NCBI RefSeq assembly: GCF_026183675.1
Contig: NZ_JAPIVK010000017.1
Location: forward strand, 1 to 64,000
Length of the DNA: 64,000 bases
Direction of reading: 5' to 3'
From: Microbulbifer halophilus
GTDB taxonomy: Bacteria > Pseudomonadota > Gammaproteobacteria > Pseudomonadales > Cellvibrionaceae
The notes beneath the pieces were generated by a model, which was given only the letters and a program-made list of their open reading frames with translations, was not told where the DNA came from and did not search any database. Both the position numbers and the translations under genes were made by a program. Positions 56,239-64,000 of the stretch are shown here, one piece after another; the first letter of the stretch is position 1, and each line of letters begins with the position of its first letter.

Positions 56239-56340
56239 CCTCTCCCGGAGGGAGAGAGGCGCGAAAAAAGCCAATCGTTAACGGGGCTCCGCTCCGGCTT
56301 GTGCCATCAACTGGCAGCTGCAACTCCGAAACGTGAGTTA
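56239..56340. repeat. CCTCTCCC palindrome and half of the AACTCAAG element
   Basis: The spacer upstream of the MoxR gene holds CCTCTCCCGGAGGGAGAGAG (56239-56258), related to the copies at 2551-2657 and 57853-57875. It also holds AACTCCGAAACGTGAGTTA (56322-56340), a one-arm relative of the inverted repeats at 10744-10800 and 60061-60131. No gene is supported in the repeats themselves. Confidence 0.6.
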
Positions 56341-56393
56341 ATGATAGGCGTTTGACACCGGCGCTCTGTCCCCGGCGTCACAAACTGCGCCAG

Positions 56394-57575
56394 TTACAGG
56401 CGATCCAGGCCGCGGGCCAGGTCGCTCTGCAGATCGTCGGCATTCTCCAGCCCCACCGATACGCGAATCAGGTTCTCGGTGATACCGGCGCGCGCCTTGT
56501 CCTCTTCGCTCAGGCGGCCGTGGGTAGTGGTGGCCGGGTGCACGATGGTGCTCTTGGCATCGCCGAGGTTGGCGGTGACCGAAAAGATCCTGCAGGCGTC
56601 GATCACCTTCCAGGCCGCCTCGCGACCGCCGCGCACACTGAAGCTGAACACGCCGCCGAACATATGCTGCTGTTCGGCCGCCAGCAGGTGACCGGGGTGT
56701 TTGGGCAGGCCGGCGTAATTCACCTTCTCCACCGCATCCTGCTCATCCAGCCACCAGGCCAGCGCCAGCGCGTTGCGGCAGTGGGTCTCCATGCGCAGGC
56801 GCAGCGTCTCAAGCCCTTTCAGGAACACCCAGGCGTTGAAAGGGCTCATGCTGGGACCGGCGGTGCGCAGGAAAATCACCAGCTCGTCCATGATCTCTTT
56901 CCTGCCCACAGCGACACCGCCGACACAGCGGCCCTGGCCGTCCAGGTACTTGGTCGCCGAATGCACCACGATATCCGCGCCCAGGGCCAGCGGGCGCTGC
57001 AGGGCCGGCGTGCAGAAGCAGTTGTCCACCACCAGCTGTGCACCGGCGCTGTGGGCCAGGTCCGCCAGTGCGCGGATATCCGCCACTTCACACAACGGGT
57101 TGGACGGCGTCTCCATAAACAGCAGTTTTGTGTCGCCGTCGAGGGCGTCCTGCCACTGCTGCATGTCGGTCAGGTCGACGAAAGTTACGCGCACGCCGAA
57201 CTTTTCCATATAGCGGGTAAACAGCGCCGTGGTGGTACCGAAGACACTGCGCGAACAGATCACCCTGTCGCCGCTTTTCAGCAGCGCCATGCACAGGCTG
57301 AGGATCGCGGCCATACCGCTGGACGTGGCCACCGCCGCCTCGCCGCCCTCCATCGCCGCAATGCGCTCCTCGAACATGCGCACCGTGGGATTGGTGTAGC
57401 GGGAGTAGACATTGCCCGGGCTTTCACCGGAAAAGCGCGCCGCGGCCTCGGCGGCGGAGGGGAATACGTAGCTGGACGTGAGAAACATCGCCTCGGAGTG
57501 CTCCCCCTCTTCCGAGCGTGTCTGCCCGGCGCGCACGGCCAGGGTTTCCAGGGAATAGCCTTCGTCTTCGAACAT
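56394..57575 (-). CDS. metZ: O-succinylhomoserine sulfhydrylase
   Basis: This 393-residue PLP enzyme makes homocysteine from O-succinylhomoserine and sulfide. It belongs to the Cys/Met metabolism PLP family, with the cofactor lysine in VHSATKYLDGQGRCVGG (K at about residue 209). It begins YSLETLAVRAGQ with SSYVFPSAAEAAARF, and ends ENLIRVSVGLENADDL; the N-terminal substitutions match MetZ rather than MetB or MetC. Gene order downstream of purF is as in Pseudomonas. ATG at 57575 is the likely start; a frame extending upstream has proline-rich, unconvincing residues. No ribosome site is strong. Confidence 0.92.
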   Translation of the reverse strand: MFEDEGYSLETLAVRAGQTRSEEGEHSEAMFLTSSYVFPSAAEAAARFSGESPGNVYSRYTNPTVRMFEERIAAMEGGEAAVATSSGMAAILSLCMALLKSGDRVICSRSVFGTTTALFTRYMEKFGVRVTFVDLTDMQQWQDALDGDTKLLFMETPSNPLCEVADIRALADLAHSAGAQLVVDNCFCTPALQRPLALGADIVVHSATKYLDGQGRCVGGVAVGRKEIMDELVIFLRTAGPSMSPFNAWVFLKGLETLRLRMETHCRNALALAWWLDEQDAVEKVNYAGLPKHPGHLLAAEQQHMFGGVFSFSVRGGREAAWKVIDACRIFSVTANLGDAKSTIVHPATTTHGRLSEEDKARAGITENLIRVSVGLENADDLQSDLARGLDRL

Positions 57576-57688
57576 AAGCGGAATGCGGAATGATGAATTC
57601 GGAGTGGGAATGATGAAGGATGGGGGGGAATTAATAAAGCGTCGGTGGGGAAGTGATGGTCGGAACGGAGACACAATGTCGATGAGAA

Positions 57689-57875
57689 GGCCCTGCTGCC
57701 GGTGGCTGTTTGCGGGACCGTATGAGACAGGGATGTCGATTACGAGCGTACAGGGATGTATTCACCGCGTGTCCCGCAAACAGCCACCGGCAGCAGGGCC
57801 GGCCCGGGGTCGGCTAAAGGCATGGGGCTCCGGTCGGCGCCCTCTCCCCCGGCCCCTCTCCCGATGGGAGAGGGG
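57689..57875. repeat. palindromic element with perfect 29-base arms plus CTCTCCC hairpin
   Basis: The 327-base gap 57576-57902 between metZ and purF has no gene. It contains arms at 57689-57717 and 57772-57800, starting GGCCCTGCTGCCGGTGGCTG, perfect inverted repeats over 29 bases. The 54-base centre includes TACAGGGATGTATTCACCGC, shared with the element at 40347-40456, while the arms match those at 12591-12666. Next is CCCCTCTCCCGATGGGAGAG at 57853-57872, a hairpin of the palindrome family seen at 2551-2657. These fit mobile non-coding repeats between operon members. Confidence 0.85.
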
Positions 57876-57902
57876 CGCTGTTCTTTCGAGTTTCGGGGCA
57901 CA

Positions 57903-59384
57903 CTAGCCCTGGCTGGTCTTTTTGCTCTTGGCCACGTCGTTGCGCTGGGCGTGCAGGTTTTCCAGGTAGGCTTCGTCGACGTCGCCGGTGACGTAGTTGC
58001 CGTCGAACACGGAACAGTCGAAGCGCTCGATCTTGTCGTTGCCCTCGGCGGAACACTCCACCAGATCCTCCAGGTCCTGGTAGATCAGCCAGTCGGCGCC
58101 GATCTCGCTGCAGACCTCCTCGGTGGTGCGGTCATGGGCCACCAGTTCCTCCGCCGACGGCATATCGATACCGTAGACATTCGGGTATTTCACCGCCGGC
58201 GCGGCGGAGGCGAAATAGACCTTGGCCGCACCCGCTTCGCGGGCCATCTGGATAATCTGCTTGCAGGTGGTGCCGCGCACGATGGAATCGTCCACCAGCA
58301 ACACATTCTTGCCGCGGAACTCCAGTTCAATGGCGTTCAGTTTCTGGCGCACGGATTTCTTGCGCTGCTTCTGGCCCGGCATGATGAAAGTGCGGCCGAT
58401 ATAGCGGTTCTTTACCATTCCCTCGCGAAATTTGACCCCCAACCGGTGGGCCACCGTCTGCCCCGAGACGCGTGCGGAATCGGGAATCGGAATCACCACA
58501 TCGATATCGTGGTCCGGACGTTCGCGCAGGATTTTCTCCGCCAGGTGCTCGCCCTGGCGCAGGCGCGACTTGTGCACCGACACGCCGTCCATGATGGAAT
58601 CCGGACGGGCAAAATACACATGCTCGAAAATGCACGGATTCAGCGACGGCTTCTCCGCACACTGCTCCGCGTGCACCGTGCCGTCCCGCTCGATATAGAT
58701 CGCCTCTCCCGGCGCCACGTCGCGCACCAGGGTATAACCGGCCACATTCAGCGCCACGGATTCCGAGGCCACCATATACTCCGTGCCCTGCTCCGTTTCC
58801 CGCTTGCCGTAGACCAGCGGGCGGATGCCGTTGGGATCGCGGAAAGCGACGATACCGTAGCCGACAATCAGCGCCACACAGGCGTAGCCGCCGCGCACCC
58901 GCTTGTGCACGGCGCGCATCGCGGTAAAGATATCCTCCGCCTTCGGCTGCAGCTTGCGCTGCTCCAGCAGCTCGTGGGCGAACACATTCAGCAGCACCTC
59001 GGAATCCGAATCGGTGCTGATGTGGCGCAGGTCCTGTTGGTAGATTTCCTCCATCACCTGGTCTTTGTTGGTGAGGTTGCCATTGTGGGCCATGGCGATG
59101 CCGTAGGGGGAGTTGACGTAGAAGGGCTGGGCCAGTGCCGGGCCGGAACCGCCGGCGGTGGGATAGCGTACATGGCCGATACCGAAATTGCCCTTCAGGC
59201 GCTCCATGTGTCGCGCGCGGAAGACGTCGCGCACCAGGCCGGTGGCCTTCTGCTGGTTCAGGCGGTCCCTGTCGCAGGTGACGATGCCGGCGGCGTCCTG
59301 TCCCCGGTGCTGCAACAGGGTGAGCGCGTCGTACAACTGCAGGTTGACGTCACTCCTACCAACGATACCGACAATACCACACAT
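57903..59384 (-). CDS. purF: amidophosphoribosyltransferase
   Basis: This 493-residue enzyme performs the first committed step of purine synthesis, making phosphoribosylamine from PRPP and glutamine. The N-terminal nucleophile is exposed after removal of Met, MCGIVGIVG (Cys2), followed by the glutaminase domain. The phosphoribosyltransferase domain includes [20 protein letters not shown], the PRPP-binding loop. ATG at 59384 is required by the Cys2 position; longer frames are not credible. It lies between cvpA upstream and metZ downstream. The C-terminus ([15 protein letters not shown]) is polar. Confidence 0.95.
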   Translation of the reverse strand: MCGIVGIVGRSDVNLQLYDALTLLQHRGQDAAGIVTCDRDRLNQQKATGLVRDVFRARHMERLKGNFGIGHVRYPTAGGSGPALAQPFYVNSPYGIAMAHNGNLTNKDQVMEEIYQQDLRHISTDSDSEVLLNVFAHELLEQRKLQPKAEDIFTAMRAVHKRVRGGYACVALIVGYGIVAFRDPNGIRPLVYGKRETEQGTEYMVASESVALNVAGYTLVRDVAPGEAIYIERDGTVHAEQCAEKPSLNPCIFEHVYFARPDSIMDGVSVHKSRLRQGEHLAEKILRERPDHDIDVVIPIPDSARVSGQTVAHRLGVKFREGMVKNRYIGRTFIMPGQKQRKKSVRQKLNAIELEFRGKNVLLVDDSIVRGTTCKQIIQMAREAGAAKVYFASAAPAVKYPNVYGIDMPSAEELVAHDRTTEEVCSEIGADWLIYQDLEDLVECSAEGNDKIERFDCSVFDGNYVTGDVDEAYLENLHAQRNDVAKSKKTSQG

Positions 59385-59465
59385 AGTCTTGGCCCTACTG
59401 GTCGAGAGGGAGCAGCATACCCGCTCCGCTAAAACAATTTTTCCGGGCGGCAACGACGCCGCACC

Positions 59466-59969
59466 TCACTCCGAAGCGGTTCCCTGCACAAACAGATCCT
59501 TGATCGATTCCGCCAGCTGCCGCGCACTGTCCTCGAAGCTGAGGAAATGGGGGATCAACGCCGACTCGCGCCACCAGCTATCCTCCTCCACCGGCACCAG
59601 CGCCGGCGCCAGGATCAGCAGCGCCAGCACCACGATGCAGCCCCGCAACAGGCCGAACACCATGCCCAGCACCCGGTCGGTACCCGACAGGCCGGTGGCC
59701 TCGACAAACGCGGACAGGGTCATGTTCAGGCCGGCTCCGGCCAGCAACGTGAAGATAAACAGGATGGCGAAAGCGGCGATGGTCTGCAGCGACGGGGTGT
59801 CCACGAGCCGGGACAACAGTGGCGCCAGTTCGTCCCGGAACATCATCGCGATAACAAAGGCGGCGATCCAGGTGAGGAGGGACAGGGTTTCGCGCACAAA
59901 ACCGCGGCTGAGACCGATCAGCGTGGAAATGGCCACGATTGCCAGAATGGTCCAGTCAGCCCAGTTCAT
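59466..59969 (-). CDS. cvpA: CvpA family membrane protein
   Basis: This 167-residue protein has four hydrophobic helices (WTILAIVAISTLIGLSRG, LLTWIAAFVIAMMF, TIAAFAILFIFTLLAGAGL, FGLLRGCIVVLALLILAP), the pattern of CvpA proteins. The family was named for colicin V production and is commonly immediately upstream of purF; it supports envelope function in other bacteria. Here it precedes purF by 81 bases on the same strand, suggesting cotranscription. Confidence 0.92.
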   Translation of the reverse strand: MNWADWTILAIVAISTLIGLSRGFVRETLSLLTWIAAFVIAMMFRDELAPLLSRLVDTPSLQTIAAFAILFIFTLLAGAGLNMTLSAFVEATGLSGTDRVLGMVFGLLRGCIVVLALLILAPALVPVEEDSWWRESALIPHFLSFEDSARQLAESIKDLFVQGTASE

Positions 59970-60060
59970 TCGATCCTACCTGCCGGGCGGCGGCTGCCGC
60001 GGAGAGCGCGCATTCTACTCAGAGAAATGGCCAGTGGCCAGCGATTGCCGATCACTCAAC

Positions 60061-60131
60061 TAACTCAAGTTTCGGAGTTCGGGAGCTTGATAGTTGCACA
60101 GCTCCGATATGCCCCCCGAAACTTGAGTCAA
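60061..60131. repeat. AACTCAAGTTTCGG inverted repeat
   Basis: TAACTCAAGTTTCGG (60061-60075) is answered by CCGAAACTTGAGTCA (60117-60131), a near-perfect inverted repeat with a 41-base centre that itself contains a partial copy (GCTCCGATAT). It sits between cvpA and the SPOR gene. Related elements are at 10744-10800 and 56322-56340, and no other coding potential is seen. Confidence 0.75.
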
Positions 60132-60788
60132 CTAACCACTGCGAAAGCGCAACACCAGTGTCTGCGCGCCCAGCAGTTGGTCCAGCTCCTGTTTGACTGC
60201 CCGGGCATCCGCCTCGCTGACCTTGGGGCCGACAAAGACGCGCACGAAATCGCCCTTGTTGGTGCTCACGGCGCGGGTATAGGCCTTGTAGCCCTCGTCC
60301 ATCAGTCGGTTGCGCAGCTTCCCGGCCCGGGACTCGTCGCTGTAGGCGGCCACCTGCACCACCCAGGCGACCGGCAGCCCCTCTTCATCGAGAACGGGCG
60401 AGGAATCCTGTTGCTCATCTCGCGGTTCCGCCAGTTTTTCCGCCTCCGCGGTATCCGCTTCGGCGGCCGGCTGCGACGCCTCCGACTCCGGCGGGGAATC
60501 CTGTTCCACTACCGGCGGCTGGAAGGCGCTGTCGGGATCCGGCGCCGGTTCGGTGTCGGCCACCGGCTCGGGTTCGACAATCTCGATCGGCTGGATATCC
60601 GGCTGCGGGGGAATCTGGCTGGTCACATCGATATAGCGCGCGCCCTCGCGGTCGAAGAGCGTGGGCAGGAAAATCACGGCGAGCGCGGCCAGCACCAGGG
60701 CGCCGATAATGCGCTGCCTGAAGCCATCGTTCAGTCGACCACGTTGGGCGGCGCCCCGCTGGACAGCCTCCCGGTCACGGCTCGCCAT
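60132..60788 (-). CDS. SPOR-domain cell division protein (DedD-like)
   Basis: This 218-residue protein has a cytoplasmic start, one membrane helix (IIGALVLAALAVIFLPTLF, residues about 27-45), a long periplasmic proline/acidic linker and a C-terminal SPOR domain: AWVVQVAAYSDESRAGKLRN, then FVRVFVGPKVSEADARAV and TLVLRFRSG. SPOR domains bind denuded glycan strands at the division site. Its ATG at 60788 overlaps the folC stop by 14 bases. Position between folC and cvpA matches the standard Pseudomonas-type cluster, where this gene is DedD-like. Confidence 0.9.
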   Translation of the reverse strand: MASRDREAVQRGAAQRGRLNDGFRQRIIGALVLAALAVIFLPTLFDREGARYIDVTSQIPPQPDIQPIEIVEPEPVADTEPAPDPDSAFQPPVVEQDSPPESEASQPAAEADTAEAEKLAEPRDEQQDSSPVLDEEGLPVAWVVQVAAYSDESRAGKLRNRLMDEGYKAYTRAVSTNKGDFVRVFVGPKVSEADARAVKQELDQLLGAQTLVLRFRSG

Positions 60789-62124
60789 TACTGTGTTCTC
60801 GTATCTGCTGTAAAACTTCCGCAACAGTAAAGAAGGATCCGAAGACAAGCAACCTGTCTTGCGCCCCGATGCCCGAAAGCAGCCGCTCCAGCCCGTCGAC
60901 CACCGTCGGGCAGTCGCCGTCTGTCGCACCCTCGACCGCAGCCTCGCCGATACCGGCCTCGCGCAATCCGCCAATCAGCGCGGCACAATCCGCCGCACGG
61001 CTATTGCCGGGCAACAGCGCCGGATACCAGCGATCCACACGCCCCCGCAGCGGCGCGAACAGCCCGGGCAGATCCTTGTCCGCCATGGCCGCCACCAGCG
61101 CGTGGGTGCGCCCGGGAACCGGGTGGTCGGCCAGCCAGCGGGCCAGGTACTCCGCCGCCGCGGGGTTGTGCCCCACATCCAGCAGCAGCGAGCGGCCCCG
61201 CCATTCAAGCGGCTGGCAGCGCCCCGCCAACTCGATACCCGCCAGTGTGCGCTCGATCCCCCGTTGCGGCAGCACACCCAATACCGACAGCGCCGTGATC
61301 GCCGCCGCCAGGCTCGGGGGCGGCAGGCTGACCGGCGGCAACTGAACCTCGAGCTCCCCGAAATGGTAGCGATCCCCCACCACGGAGGAGCCTTCAGCCC
61401 CCGAAGAAGAGCCTTCAGCGTCCGAAGAGGAGCCATCAGCGCTGGAATAAGCGCCATCAGCGCCCAAGAAAAAGTCCCGACCGATAAAGTAGGTTGCGGC
61501 CCCGGTTTTCGCGGCGGCCGCAACCACCGACGCCGGCGGCTGCGGATCGGCGCAGACACAGGGGCTGCCGGGGCGCAGGATACCGGCCTTCTCGCGGCCG
61601 ATGATCTCCCGATCCCCACCCAGCCAGGCCTCGTGGTCCACGGCAACGCCGGTGATCACCGCCAGGTCCGCATCCACCAGGTTGACCGCATCCAGGCGAC
61701 CGCCGAGCCCCACTTCCAGCAGCGCACAGTCGACACGGGCGCGCCGGAACAGCCACAGCGCGGCGAGGGTGGCAAATTCGAAGTAGGTCAGGCCGGTGTC
61801 GCCGCGGGCGGCCTCCACCGCCTCGAAGGCACGCACCAGCTCCGCATCGTTGACCTCGACACCATCGATGCGCACCCGCTCGTTGAAGCGCAGCAGGTGC
61901 GGCGAACTGTAGGCCCCCACCGAGTGGCCGCCGGCGCGCAGCAGCGCCTCCATGGCGGCGACGCAGGAACCCTTGCCGTTGGTACCGGCGACGCTGATCA
62001 CCGTCGGCGCCGGCTTTTCCACGTCCAGCGCCTTTGCGACACGGGCAACGCGCTCCAGGCCCAGTTCGATCTCGGCGGGGTGGAGCTGTTCGAGGCGGGT
62101 GAGCCAGTTTTGGAGTGAGCGCAT
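60775..62124 (-). CDS. folC: bifunctional folylpolyglutamate/dihydrofolate synthase
   Basis: This 449-residue Mur-ligase-like enzyme adds glutamate to dihydrofolate/folate. It has the P-loop VAGTNGKGSCVAAMEALLR and the folate-domain signature AYSSPHLLRFNERVRIDG, then GLGGRLDAVNLVDADLAVIT. Residues about 219-246 are an insertion built from four 7-residue repeats of the ADGSSSD type, arising from a 21-bp tandem repeat that is unusual in this family and probably forms a flexible loop. Length otherwise is normal. Stop overlaps the SPOR gene by 14 bases. Confidence 0.93.
   Translation of the reverse strand: MRSLQNWLTRLEQLHPAEIELGLERVARVAKALDVEKPAPTVISVAGTNGKGSCVAAMEALLRAGGHSVGAYSSPHLLRFNERVRIDGVEVNDAELVRAFEAVEAARGDTGLTYFEFATLAALWLFRRARVDCALLEVGLGGRLDAVNLVDADLAVITGVAVDHEAWLGGDREIIGREKAGILRPGSPCVCADPQPPASVVAAAAKTGAATYFIGRDFFLGADGAYSSADGSSSDAEGSSSGAEGSSVVGDRYHFGELEVQLPPVSLPPPSLAAAITALSVLGVLPQRGIERTLAGIELAGRCQPLEWRGRSLLLDVGHNPAAAEYLARWLADHPVPGRTHALVAAMADKDLPGLFAPLRGRVDRWYPALLPGNSRAADCAALIGGLREAGIGEAAVEGATDGDCPTVVDGLERLLSGIGAQDRLLVFGSFFTVAEVLQQIREHSNGEP
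61386..61469 (-). repeat. 21-bp tandem repeat inside folC
   Basis: GCC(T/A)TCAGC occurs at 61390, 61411, 61432 and 61453, exactly 21 bases apart, giving four in-frame units (7 residues each). A single extra copy of the unit, GGAGCCTTCAGCCCC, sits at 62170-62184 in the folC-accD gap. The spacing of seven codons leaves folC in frame, so repeat number can change without a frameshift. Confidence 0.85.
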
Positions 62125-62241
62125 AGGTCAGGTAACTACCGGGCGGGCCCGCGGCCCACCAGCCAAGTTGGAGCCTTCAGCCCCTGTAAAACAGGCGCGG
62201 CGTTCCCGGGGCGGGAGCCGCCGCTGCGACAGCGGGGAGCG

Positions 62242-63108
62242 TTACTCCCCGACTCCCGCATCCGCCAATTTGCCCATCAGGCGGCCGACGGTCTCGCGCA
62301 TGTCCCCGCGCGGGATGATCATATCGATGGCGCCGTGATCCAGCAGGAATTCGCTGCGCTGGAAGCCCTTGGGCAGCTTCTGGCGGATGGTCTGCTCGAT
62401 GATATTGGGGCCGGCAAAACCGGCGCGGGCACCCGGCTCGGCGGCGTTGATATCACCCAGCAGTGCCAGGGAAGCAGACACGCCGCCGTAGACCGGATCG
62501 GTCATCACCGAGATATAGGGCACGCCGGCCATCTTCATTTTTTCCAGCACCGCGGAGGTCTTGGCCATCTGCATCAGCGAGACCAGCGCCTCCTGCATGC
62601 GCGCACCGCCGGTGGCGGAAAAGCAGACCAGCGGAATGCGCTCCTCCAGCGCCAGTTGCGCCGCGCGGGTAAAGCGCTCGCCCACCACGTAGCCCATGGA
62701 GCCGCCGTGAAAAGCGAACTCGAAGGCCACTGCCACCAGCGGTTTGCCCTCGAGCGTGCCGCGCATCGCGATCAACGCATCTTTTTCACCGGTTTTTTTC
62801 TGCGCCTGGGTCAGGCGGTCCTTGTATTTTTTGACGTCCTTGAATTTGAGGCGGTCCACCGGCTCCACGTCGGTGGCCAGTTCCTCGCGCCCCTCCTCGT
62901 CGAGGAAGATATCCAGGCGGCGGCGCGCGCCGATGCGCATATGGTGATCGCACTTGGGGCACACATCCAGGTTCCGCTCCAGCTCCGGGCGGTACAGCAT
63001 GGCGTCGCACTTGACGCATTTTTTCCATACCCCTTCCGGTACCTTGCTGCCGCCACTGCGGCGCTCGGTGCGAATGACGGCGGGAACAATTTTTTCTAAC
63101 CAGCTCAT
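62242..63108 (-). CDS. accD: acetyl-CoA carboxylase carboxyltransferase beta subunit
   Basis: This 288-residue subunit transfers carboxyl groups from biotin to acetyl-CoA to make malonyl-CoA with AccA. The N-terminal zinc ribbon has Cys-x2-Cys and Cys-x2-Cys ([11 protein letters not shown] and [11 protein letters not shown]), and the carboxyltransferase core includes [23 protein letters not shown] 63108 begins [14 protein letters not shown]. Length and order before folC are as usual. The upstream gap of 220 bases before trpA holds a dispersed repeat. Confidence 0.95.
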   Translation of the reverse strand: MSWLEKIVPAVIRTERRSGGSKVPEGVWKKCVKCDAMLYRPELERNLDVCPKCDHHMRIGARRRLDIFLDEEGREELATDVEPVDRLKFKDVKKYKDRLTQAQKKTGEKDALIAMRGTLEGKPLVAVAFEFAFHGGSMGYVVGERFTRAAQLALEERIPLVCFSATGGARMQEALVSLMQMAKTSAVLEKMKMAGVPYISVMTDPVYGGVSASLALLGDINAAEPGARAGFAGPNIIEQTIRQKLPKGFQRSEFLLDHGAIDMIIPRGDMRETVGRLMGKLADAGVGE

Positions 63109-63296
63109 TTTGTTTCCAAATCCCGATGCGTTGCCTGAAGGATCGGTATTCTACCGACCGGTGAGTTTCAGACTGAGAATTAAAACACTTGGCGAAACAA
63201 CCGACGCGGCCAGATCAGCCGCTGCTTTAGGCTTTCTGGCCACCCTGCCGGCAGGGGGCACCGCGCGCACCAAAACGACGCCGACCGCGGCAAGTG

Positions 63297-63316
63297 GTGC
63301 GCACGGCGCACCCTAC
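63297..63316. repeat. GTGCGCACGGCGCACCCTAC dispersed repeat
   Basis: This copy is identical to the one at 38428-38447 and lies 12 bases past the trpA stop, in the gap between trpA and accD. Being transcribed with the gene, it would form a hairpin (GTGCGC/GCGCAC) just after the coding end. Confidence 0.75.
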
Positions 63317-63328
63317 TTATCTATACAG

Positions 63329-64000
63329 TCACGCATCCAGTGCGGTGCGGATTTCGCCGACAATCGCGGCGACACTGTCCCGCGCTGCCCCGGCGGACGC
63401 CGCTTCGCCGATGGCCGATACCAGGACACTGCCGACCACCGCGCCGTCGCCGTGTTCGCTGACGGCCCTGGCCGATTCTCCATCCTTGATGCCGAAACCG
63501 ACACACAGCGGCAGGTCGGTATGGCGGCGGATGCGGGTGAGATTGTCGCGCACGGAATCCGGGTCCAGGTGACCGGCACCGGTAACCCCTTTCAGGGATA
63601 CATAGTAGACAAAGCCGCTGGCCAGGCCGGCAATCTGCTGCAGGCGCTCATCGCCGGTGGTGGGGGTCAGCAGGAAGATATTGCGCAGCTCGCGCTCGCT
63701 CAGCAGCCTGTTCAGCGGCCCCGCCTCTTCCGCCGGCAGATCCACGGTCAGGGCGCCGTCGACACCCGCATCGCGGGCCGCCTCGGCAAAATTTTCCGCG
63801 CCCATCTTCTCGATCGGGTTGGCGTAGCCCATCAGGATCACCGGCGTATCCGCGTCTTGGCGGCGGAATTCCGCCACCATCTGCAGGCATTTGCGAAGCG
63901 AGGTTTTGTGCTCCAGCGCGCGCTCGTGGCCCTTCTGGATCACCGGCCCCTCGGCCATGGGATCGGAGAAAGGCACACCCAGTTCGATCAGGTCGGTACC
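63329..64000 (-). CDS. trpA: tryptophan synthase alpha subunit, 5' end beyond window
   Basis: This is the C-terminal 223 codons of the enzyme that splits indole-glycerol phosphate to indole. Visible are LGVPFSDPMAEGPVIQKGHE, whose aspartate is catalytic, then ILMGYANPIEKMG, DGALTVDLPAEEAGP, and the phosphate-binding GFGIKDGESARAV and DGAVVGSVLVSAIG. The reading frame continues unbroken to position 64000, so the start is outside the window. Length is otherwise as expected. It runs in the same direction as accD. Confidence 0.95.
   Translation of the reverse strand, partial: GTDLIELGVPFSDPMAEGPVIQKGHERALEHKTSLRKCLQMVAEFRRQDADTPVILMGYANPIEKMGAENFAEAARDAGVDGALTVDLPAEEAGPLNRLLSERELRNIFLLTPTTGDERLQQIAGLASGFVYYVSLKGVTGAGHLDPDSVRDNLTRIRRHTDLPLCVGFGIKDGESARAVSEHGDGAVVGSVLVSAIGEAASAGAARDSVAAIVGEIRTALDA

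Noticed and set aside
52853-56281. A very long rightward frame (1142 codons) opposite the transglutaminase, DUF58 and MoxR genes
   Set aside because: It runs antisense through three clear genes with catalytic motifs and gives a low-complexity Arg/Gln/His/Ala-rich translation, as expected for a shadow frame in GC-rich DNA.
60859-62118. A 419-codon rightward frame opposite folC
   Set aside because: folC has an intact P-loop and family motifs; the antisense frame is a composition artefact.

Overview
The window is a GC-rich chromosomal stretch from a gammaproteobacterium. Gene order points to the Pseudomonas/Cellvibrionales side of the class, and the mix of genes and dispersed palindromes would suit a marine Microbulbifer-like organism; the genus is an inference from gene content, not a match. 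Supporting clues are the accD-folC-SPOR-cvpA-purF-metZ block, the MoxR/DUF58/transglutaminase trio, a PA0069-type radical SAM gene, and the YihY-arsC-wrbA-DUF2069 neighbourhood. No rRNA, tRNA, CRISPR array or recognisable transposase was found.

Layout: 0.4-1.2 kb is a zeta-like kinase toxin with a small partner gene. 1.4-18.6 kb is ordinary chromosomal sequence: periplasmic Cu/Zn superoxide dismutase, cation/proton antiporter, glutamate-synthase-like FMN protein, SOS-box radical SAM gene, TSUP transporter, LysR/SDR pair, PAP2/glycosyltransferase pair, acyl-CoA dehydrogenase and an AraC/EamA pair. 18.6-33.8 kb is an accessory island, visibly richer in A+T at both ends. It is one leftward gene train: a small membrane-anchored protein, a 3199-residue secreted RHS/YD-repeat protein that also carries thrombospondin-3-like, PQQ-propeller-like and Ig-like segments, two secreted proteins with dockerin-like repeats (one also cohesin-like), a lipoprotein, a small secreted RHS-core/toxin protein, and a probable immunity gene. 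33.8-40.3 kb holds PhoPQ-like regulators with a PepSY protein, a glycine-zipper protein, a symporter, a TlpA-like thioredoxin and YihY. 40.5-45.7 kb holds arsC-wrbA-DUF2069, sppA and envelope genes. 46-49.9 kb is a three-gene glucosylglycerate-type operon (phosphatase, synthase, phosphorylase). 49.9-56.2 kb holds HPP and MFS proteins and the MoxR/DUF58/TgpA operon. 56.4-64 kb is the conserved metZ-purF-cvpA-SPOR-folC-accD-trpA housekeeping block; trpA runs off the right edge.

The most unusual feature is the RHS island. The giant protein stops resembling RHS right after the segment that normally precedes the conserved tip of the RHS core. The missing piece, from the YLHSDAAGSV-like motif through the DPDGR boundary to the toxin, is encoded about 9 kb downstream of it in transcriptional order as a separate secreted protein with its own signal peptide. 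Between the two halves lie genes for secreted proteins with cohesin/dockerin-like modules, suggesting an RHS toxin assembled from separate exported parts. Other points of interest are a consensus LexA box before the radical SAM gene, a 16-G homopolymer inside a short open frame at the island edge, a 21-bp in-frame tandem repeat in folC, and several families of dispersed intergenic palindromes.
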